A DNA stretch of 11,224 bases, from contig JAEEHE010000056.1 of the NCBI GenBank assembly GCA_016280685.1, positions 1-11,224 of the forward strand. Reading direction: 5' to 3'. The notes below the pieces were generated by a model. The model saw nothing but the letters and a program-made list of their open reading frames with translations. It was not told the DNA's origin and ran no database searches. Of this stretch, positions 7,371-11,224 are shown in pieces; the first letter of the stretch is position 1, and each line of letters opens with the position of its first letter. Source of the DNA: Caryophanales bacterium (GTDB taxonomy: Bacteria; Bacillota_I; Bacilli_A; RFN20; CAG-826). Both the position numbers and the translations under genes were made by a program.

Positions 7371-9736
7371 TTTTGTTTAATCCTGTCTTTCAAACTGATA
7401 TAAGTTAATCCAAATAAAATCACGAACAAAATTGTCGCATAAGCACTTGCGAGGCCGTAATTTCTTTCTGAACCATTCATCAACATATACATTTCCACAA
7501 TCGGAGTGCTAATCACGTTATTGGTTCTCCCCATGGTGATATAAACACGTGAGAAATTTTGAATAGAAGCAATTACAGTCATGATTAAAACGTATTTAAT
7601 TTGAGGGAGACATAATGGTATATCAATCTTGATAAATCTCTTAAAGACAGAAATACCATCAAGTTCCGCAGCTTCATAATATGAAGAAGGAATATTCATC
7701 ATCGCTCCATAGAAAATGAGATAGCTTCCTACAAAGGGGAATCCCATTAAAATAAGCCATAACATATTCGTATAATCATCGGGCACGAAAAACATGACCG
7801 GATCCCCACCGAAGGCTTTCACTATTAAATTGATAAAACCATAATCACCATAAATACCGATCTTCCAAATTAATAAAGAAGCGATGCCAGGAATAATACC
7901 AGGAATGAATAATAATGTTCTTAAGATTCCCGATAATTTTTTCGACCGCATAAGAGTTAAAAAGAAAGCGAAAATAAGAGGAGGAATTAACGCTAACAAG
8001 ACATCGCTAAATAAGAAGAGAACCATATTACCAAAATGTCTTAAAGAATTAGGATTAGCGAATATTTGCTGGTAATTTGCAAAATAATTCCACGTTTTTA
8101 CATCGCTGATACCGGCTTTGTAATCAAAGAAAGAAGTGAATATTGCAGCGATACCAGGATAATAACAAAATAGGGTCAATAAGAAGATAGATGGGAATAA
8201 AATGATATAGATAATCCAGTGTTTTCTTAATCCCTTTATCGTGACTAAAACATATGTCATAACTCTCTTAAAGACATAAGATAACCAACACACTAAAGCG
8301 GTTAAGAAAGCAATGGAAGTTAAAACGATAAAGATAATAAGGATTGGCTTCATATAAGAAGCGGATAACATAGTCTTAACGACACAAGAAGATAAATAAT
8401 TAACACCTGGCTTTTTATTAACAGGATCTTGATAACGATAAATAAGAATATCTTTTTCTTCGTTATAAATAGCTTTGCCAATTCTTAAAGATATATTAGG
8501 AGAAGAAATAATTTCTTCTTTTTCTAAATCAAAAATAGAAACGCGAGAGGAACTCTCTTCATGTACGACAATCGCTGTCTTACCAAATGCATCATAACTT
8601 AAAGCGTTAATAGATAATTCGGTGTTGACATCAGTCTTCACCTTGACGTCATTTAAAACATGTAATTCATCTTCGAGATAATTCACCACCATCGGTTCAT
8701 CTTCTAATTCCTCAACTAGGTATTTATAAAAGACATTAGAATCACCGACAAAGAAATATTTATCTTGATATTTACTTACCCCATGCATACCGGGTAAGAC
8801 ATAACTACAATAATTAGAAGCTTTAATGTCATCTCTTTTAACCGTTATCGTATGAACATCATAGTTATAATCGACCCAACCATATTTACTAAGGCAATTG
8901 CTTTTCGCTAATTCCTTTTGCTCAATATCACTTAAATCGGGATTATCCGTCGTCACTTCTTTTAATTCTTGTTCAAAAATATTACGGAAATTATTATCGA
9001 GCATATCGCGGTGCATACGTCTAATATATGAACCTGTGGATATATATAAGTAATTATCAATAACATCAAAGGAGAAGAAGAAATTATTTTTAACACAAGT
9101 TAAAACGTAATTATCGTTCTTACTAGTTATGTCATAAACATAACCACTTGCTTTGCTAACATAATTATTATCATCACTATCAAAACGATCGATACGATAT
9201 TGACTGCCGATTTGGGTCATGACATATAAATCATTTTCATTACCCGCGACTTTATGAATTCTTCCTCCCAAAGAAGGTGAATAACTAGTTAAGACAAGTT
9301 TATTATCATTTAAGCCCGTATAACGGAACAAAACGTCATTGCTCACCACATAAAGAGAATCGTTATCAGGGACAGCATAACATCCTTCAAAAGAAACGAA
9401 ATCGGTAATGCCATACTCCTCTTCTACTTCTTTAAAAACATTATGTTTATCTAATAATTTATTATTCGCATTATAAATATAGATAACTGTATCATCTAAT
9501 TTTCCTTCATCATTTTTATGAGTGGAAGAAACTAAAAAACAATTATTATCTAATTTAGAAACACTTTCGAAGACGTTGTCTTCATAGAGTTGGTCAATAG
9601 AATGGGTATTAGGATAATTAAGCGCGGAGATTAAAACGCCAACACCAAAACCAACCGTTAAAGCGGAAGAGATAATTCCGACAATAAAGGCTTTCTTTTG
9701 GGGTCTAGTTTTTCTTACTTTGCGCGCTGAAGCCAT
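7367..9736 (-). CDS. Sugar ABC transporter permease, MalF-like, with large N-terminal extracytoplasmic domain
   Basis: This 789-residue protein is far longer than typical MsmF/MalF-type permeases (about 290-510). A basic start (MASARKVRKTRPQKK) precedes a membrane segment at 16-40. Residues 41-460 are hydrophilic and should lie outside the membrane; alternating strands such as DSLYVVSNDVLFRY and NDLYVMTQIGSQYRIDRF look beta-propeller-like. Residues 463-487 form a second membrane segment. The standard permease part follows at about 500-789, with segments near 508-528, 570-595, 605-626, 657-679, 713-728 and 763-781. Its EAA loop is intact at about 687-711 (YYEAAELDGISVFKRF, then IDIPLCLP). The gene starts 6 bases after the binding-protein stop, with only a weak GGAT ribosome site, and ends in TGA overlapping the next start. 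The permease call is sure; the extra domain's role is unknown. Confidence 0.92.
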   Translation of the reverse strand: MASARKVRKTRPQKKAFIVGIISSALTVGFGVGVLISALNYPNTHSIDQLYEDNVFESVSKLDNNCFLVSSTHKNDEGKLDDTVIYIYNANNKLLDKHNVFKEVEEEYGITDFVSFEGCYAVPDNDSLYVVSNDVLFRYTGLNDNKLVLTSYSPSLGGRIHKVAGNENDLYVMTQIGSQYRIDRFDSDDNNYVSKASGYVYDITSKNDNYVLTCVKNNFFFSFDVIDNYLYISTGSYIRRMHRDMLDNNFRNIFEQELKEVTTDNPDLSDIEQKELAKSNCLSKYGWVDYNYDVHTITVKRDDIKASNYCSYVLPGMHGVSKYQDKYFFVGDSNVFYKYLVEELEDEPMVVNYLEDELHVLNDVKVKTDVNTELSINALSYDAFGKTAIVVHEESSSRVSIFDLEKEEIISSPNISLRIGKAIYNEEKDILIYRYQDPVNKKPGVNYLSSCVVKTMLSASYMKPILIIFIVLTSIAFLTALVCWLSYVFKRVMTYVLVTIKGLRKHWIIYIILFPSIFLLTLFCYYPGIAAIFTSFFDYKAGISDVKTWNYFANYQQIFANPNSLRHFGNMVLFLFSDVLLALIPPLIFAFFLTLMRSKKLSGILRTLLFIPGIIPGIASLLIWKIGIYGDYGFINLIVKAFGGDPVMFFVPDDYTNMLWLILMGFPFVGSYLIFYGAMMNIPSSYYEAAELDGISVFKRFIKIDIPLCLPQIKYVLIMTVIASIQNFSRVYITMGRTNNVISTPIVEMYMLMNGSERNYGLASAYATILFVILFGLTYISLKDRIKQK
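8357..9616 (-). other. Extracytoplasmic propeller-like domain fused to the permease
   Basis: This region encodes residues 41-460, bracketed by membrane segments at 16-40 and 463-487. It shows several short repeats of a beta-strand pattern: NCFLVSST with TVIYIYNANN; SLYVVSNDVLFRYT; DLYVMTQIGSQYRIDRF; YLYISTGSYIRRM; KYFFVGDSNVFYKY; AIVVHEESSSRVSIFDLE; DILIYRYQD. Each strand pair resembles a blade of a propeller. A charged, probably helical insert lies at about 241-285 (NIFEQELKEV, SDIEQKELAKSN). The propeller reading is by eye from strand patterns, not a family match. Confidence 0.55.
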
Positions 9737-9742
9737 AAAAGA

Positions 9743-11224
9743 TTATCCGGCAATATAATTTGGATTATCAAAATTGGAATAATGATAAGCATCTTCTTTC
9801 CAGTTGTGCATCGCGGCAACATTAGGCCATTCTGTAATTAAAGAATAATGCCAATCTGTAGAGAATTTTTCGATACTAATTTGATTTTGTGTTCTTAAGA
9901 TGGACTGCCATAATTCGACAGATTTTCTATCGACATTACTGACACCTTGGAAATCTACCACACCTAAACCGCAAATCATATTAGAGTCCGCTAGACCGGT
10001 AAATGTCACTTTAGAACTTTGGAAGAATTCTCTCCATTCATTAGGAATTACCACTAAATCATTTTTCACTGTGGTTAATCCTTTAGGAGATAAACCTTTT
10101 GCCGATAAAGCTTTGTAATAAATGGTTTGTCCATAAGGAGAAGCAACAAATTTTAAGAAGTCTTTATTTAAATCTTGTTGTTTTTTGTTCGCGTAATTAA
10201 AGAGGGCTAAATAACCACCATTACCACCGACATCTCTAGTTAAGGTTCCTTCTTCCACATATTCGCTTTCCATAACTGGATAATCAAAGAAATCGATATT
10301 TTCTTTTAAAGCAGAGGTATTTAAGAACGCTAAACCAGAACCGGTATAATCCACCATAACTTGGGGAGCTTCATCACCATTATTACCGTCTTTTTGGGCC
10401 ATAAATGAGGCTCTAACATCATTAAATGATAAGGTATAGGAACTCGGTCTAATAAATTTCGCTAATCTAGATAATTGATTAATAAAATCACTGAATGTTT
10501 CACTACCAGCGCCCATAAAATAGGGGCAGCTTTCGTCAAGCATCATGCATAAACCACGATTATAGGAGAAGGAGAAGGAAGAATATGATTCTTGATTCTC
10601 CGCTGTCTTATCATAACTAAATACAGCATCGGTTTCTGTTTTAGGATCAAAGGTTTTAGAAGTATATTTATAACTTTGACGGAAGAAATAATCGCCGTAA
10701 ATACGTAGTAACCAAGAGAATTGGCTATTGTTAATAGAATCACTATTGAGTGATAAGCCTAAAGGATATTTATATCCTGCATCTTGCAAAGATTGAAGAA
10801 CATCAATAAATTCATCCCAAGTTTTAGGAGATAAATTAGTGATATTAGCTTTTGTAGCAGCGGATTTATTAATAAACCACGCCGTTGATAAATTTTCTGT
10901 ATTTAAATAATAGGCGTAATCTGTAGAACCGGTAACATCGGTAACATAGGCATTTTCTTCCAAAACATCAATCCAAGGTTTATTCCCTGCATAACTATTT
11001 TTAGAAGAACGAATGGTATCCATTAAATTGACACAATGGCTACTCGCGGAATTGAGCAAATTACCTTGAATGATGTCCCAATCGGTTTTTGGATTAATTT
11101 CTTCATTACGCACTCTTTCAGTATAAGAAGCGGTATCTAAACCAGTGACTAATTTAACAGTGACAAGATTACCGCATAAACGCATATATTCATCTGCAAG
11201 AGCTTGCCAAGCCTCTTCTGTACC
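9743..11224 (-). CDS. Extracellular solute-binding protein of a sugar ABC importer, N-terminus cut by window
   Basis: The frame is open from the right edge to TAA at 9745-9743, giving 493 residues in the window. The residues before the internal ATG at 11185 read GTEEAWQALADEYMRL, the typical first helix of family 1 solute-binding proteins, so the true start with its signal peptide lies upstream and 11185 is not the start. Other hallmarks are TWDEFIDVLQSLQDAGYKYP, the strand-turn around WFINKSAA, GGNGGYLALFNYANK, and FLKFVASPYGQTIYYKA followed by KGLSPKG, which are characteristic of SBP_bac_1-type proteins. It should bind sugar outside the cell and deliver it to the two permeases encoded next. 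A lipid anchor is likely for this type in Gram-positives but cannot be seen here. Substrate is unknown. This seems to be an early gene of the operon; whether anything precedes it is outside the window. Confidence 0.93.
   Translation of the reverse strand, partial: GTEEAWQALADEYMRLCGNLVTVKLVTGLDTASYTERVRNEEINPKTDWDIIQGNLLNSASSHCVNLMDTIRSSKNSYAGNKPWIDVLEENAYVTDVTGSTDYAYYLNTENLSTAWFINKSAATKANITNLSPKTWDEFIDVLQSLQDAGYKYPLGLSLNSDSINNSQFSWLLRIYGDYFFRQSYKYTSKTFDPKTETDAVFSYDKTAENQESYSSFSFSYNRGLCMMLDESCPYFMGAGSETFSDFINQLSRLAKFIRPSSYTLSFNDVRASFMAQKDGNNGDEAPQVMVDYTGSGLAFLNTSALKENIDFFDYPVMESEYVEEGTLTRDVGGNGGYLALFNYANKKQQDLNKDFLKFVASPYGQTIYYKALSAKGLSPKGLTTVKNDLVVIPNEWREFFQSSKVTFTGLADSNMICGLGVVDFQGVSNVDRKSVELWQSILRTQNQISIEKFSTDWHYSLITEWPNVAAMHNWKEDAYHYSNFDNPNYIAG

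Noticed and set aside
7051..7380. Plus-strand open frame of 109 codons
   Set aside because: It lies antisense to the conserved MalG-like permease, has no ribosome site that stands out and its product resembles no family I know.
9900..10118. Plus-strand open frame inside the binding-protein gene
   Set aside because: It is antisense to conserved binding-protein sequence; low-complexity chance frame.
11146..11185. The ATG at 11185 as the start of the binding protein
   Set aside because: The same frame stays open to the window edge and its upstream residues (GTEEAWQALADEYM) fit the family's first helix, so this is an internal methionine and the real start lies outside.

Overview
The window is a stretch of AT-rich bacterial DNA in which every convincing gene lies on the minus strand, so transcription runs from the right edge to the left edge. 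Seven genes are packed end to end with gaps of 6 to 30 bases or a 4-base overlap, and both ends are cut by the window. I see no promoter, terminator, RNA gene, CRISPR array or insertion sequence, and no stretch of more than about 30 bases without a gene. The low GC, strong AGGAGG-type ribosome sites, a lipoprotein with a Gram-positive-style lipobox, and a cluster-specific MalK/MsmX-like ATPase suggest a low-GC Firmicutes/Bacilli relative, perhaps a host-associated Erysipelotrichales or RF39-like lineage. That placement is inference. TGA acts as a stop at 7367-7369 and tryptophan is written TGG, so standard code 11 fits and the Mycoplasma code does not.

Layout in order of transcription: (1) 11224-9743, extracellular sugar-binding protein, N-terminus outside the window; (2) 9736-7367, MalF-like permease carrying an unusual extracytoplasmic domain of about 420 residues at its N-terminus; (3) 7370-6507, MalG-like permease; (4) 6496-4583, MalK-like ATPase with about 255 extra C-terminal residues; (5) 4568-2136, large surface lipoprotein with CxxC repeat modules and two beta-rich domains; (6) 2120-840, Gfo/Idh/MocA-family NAD(P)-dependent oxidoreductase; (7) 809-1, secreted protein with one degenerate copy of the lipoprotein's repeat, C-terminus outside the window.

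Genes 1 to 4 form a complete CUT1-type (carbohydrate uptake type 1) ABC importer. The oxidoreductase probably acts on the imported sugar or a derivative, and the two surface proteins may bind glycan or another surface. No glycoside hydrolase is visible, so the substrate cannot be named. The most unusual feature is that two core importer subunits, the first permease and the ATPase, are each about twice the usual length through added domains. Together with two related repeat-bearing surface proteins, this makes the operon look like an elaborated sugar-uptake system with possible built-in sensing.
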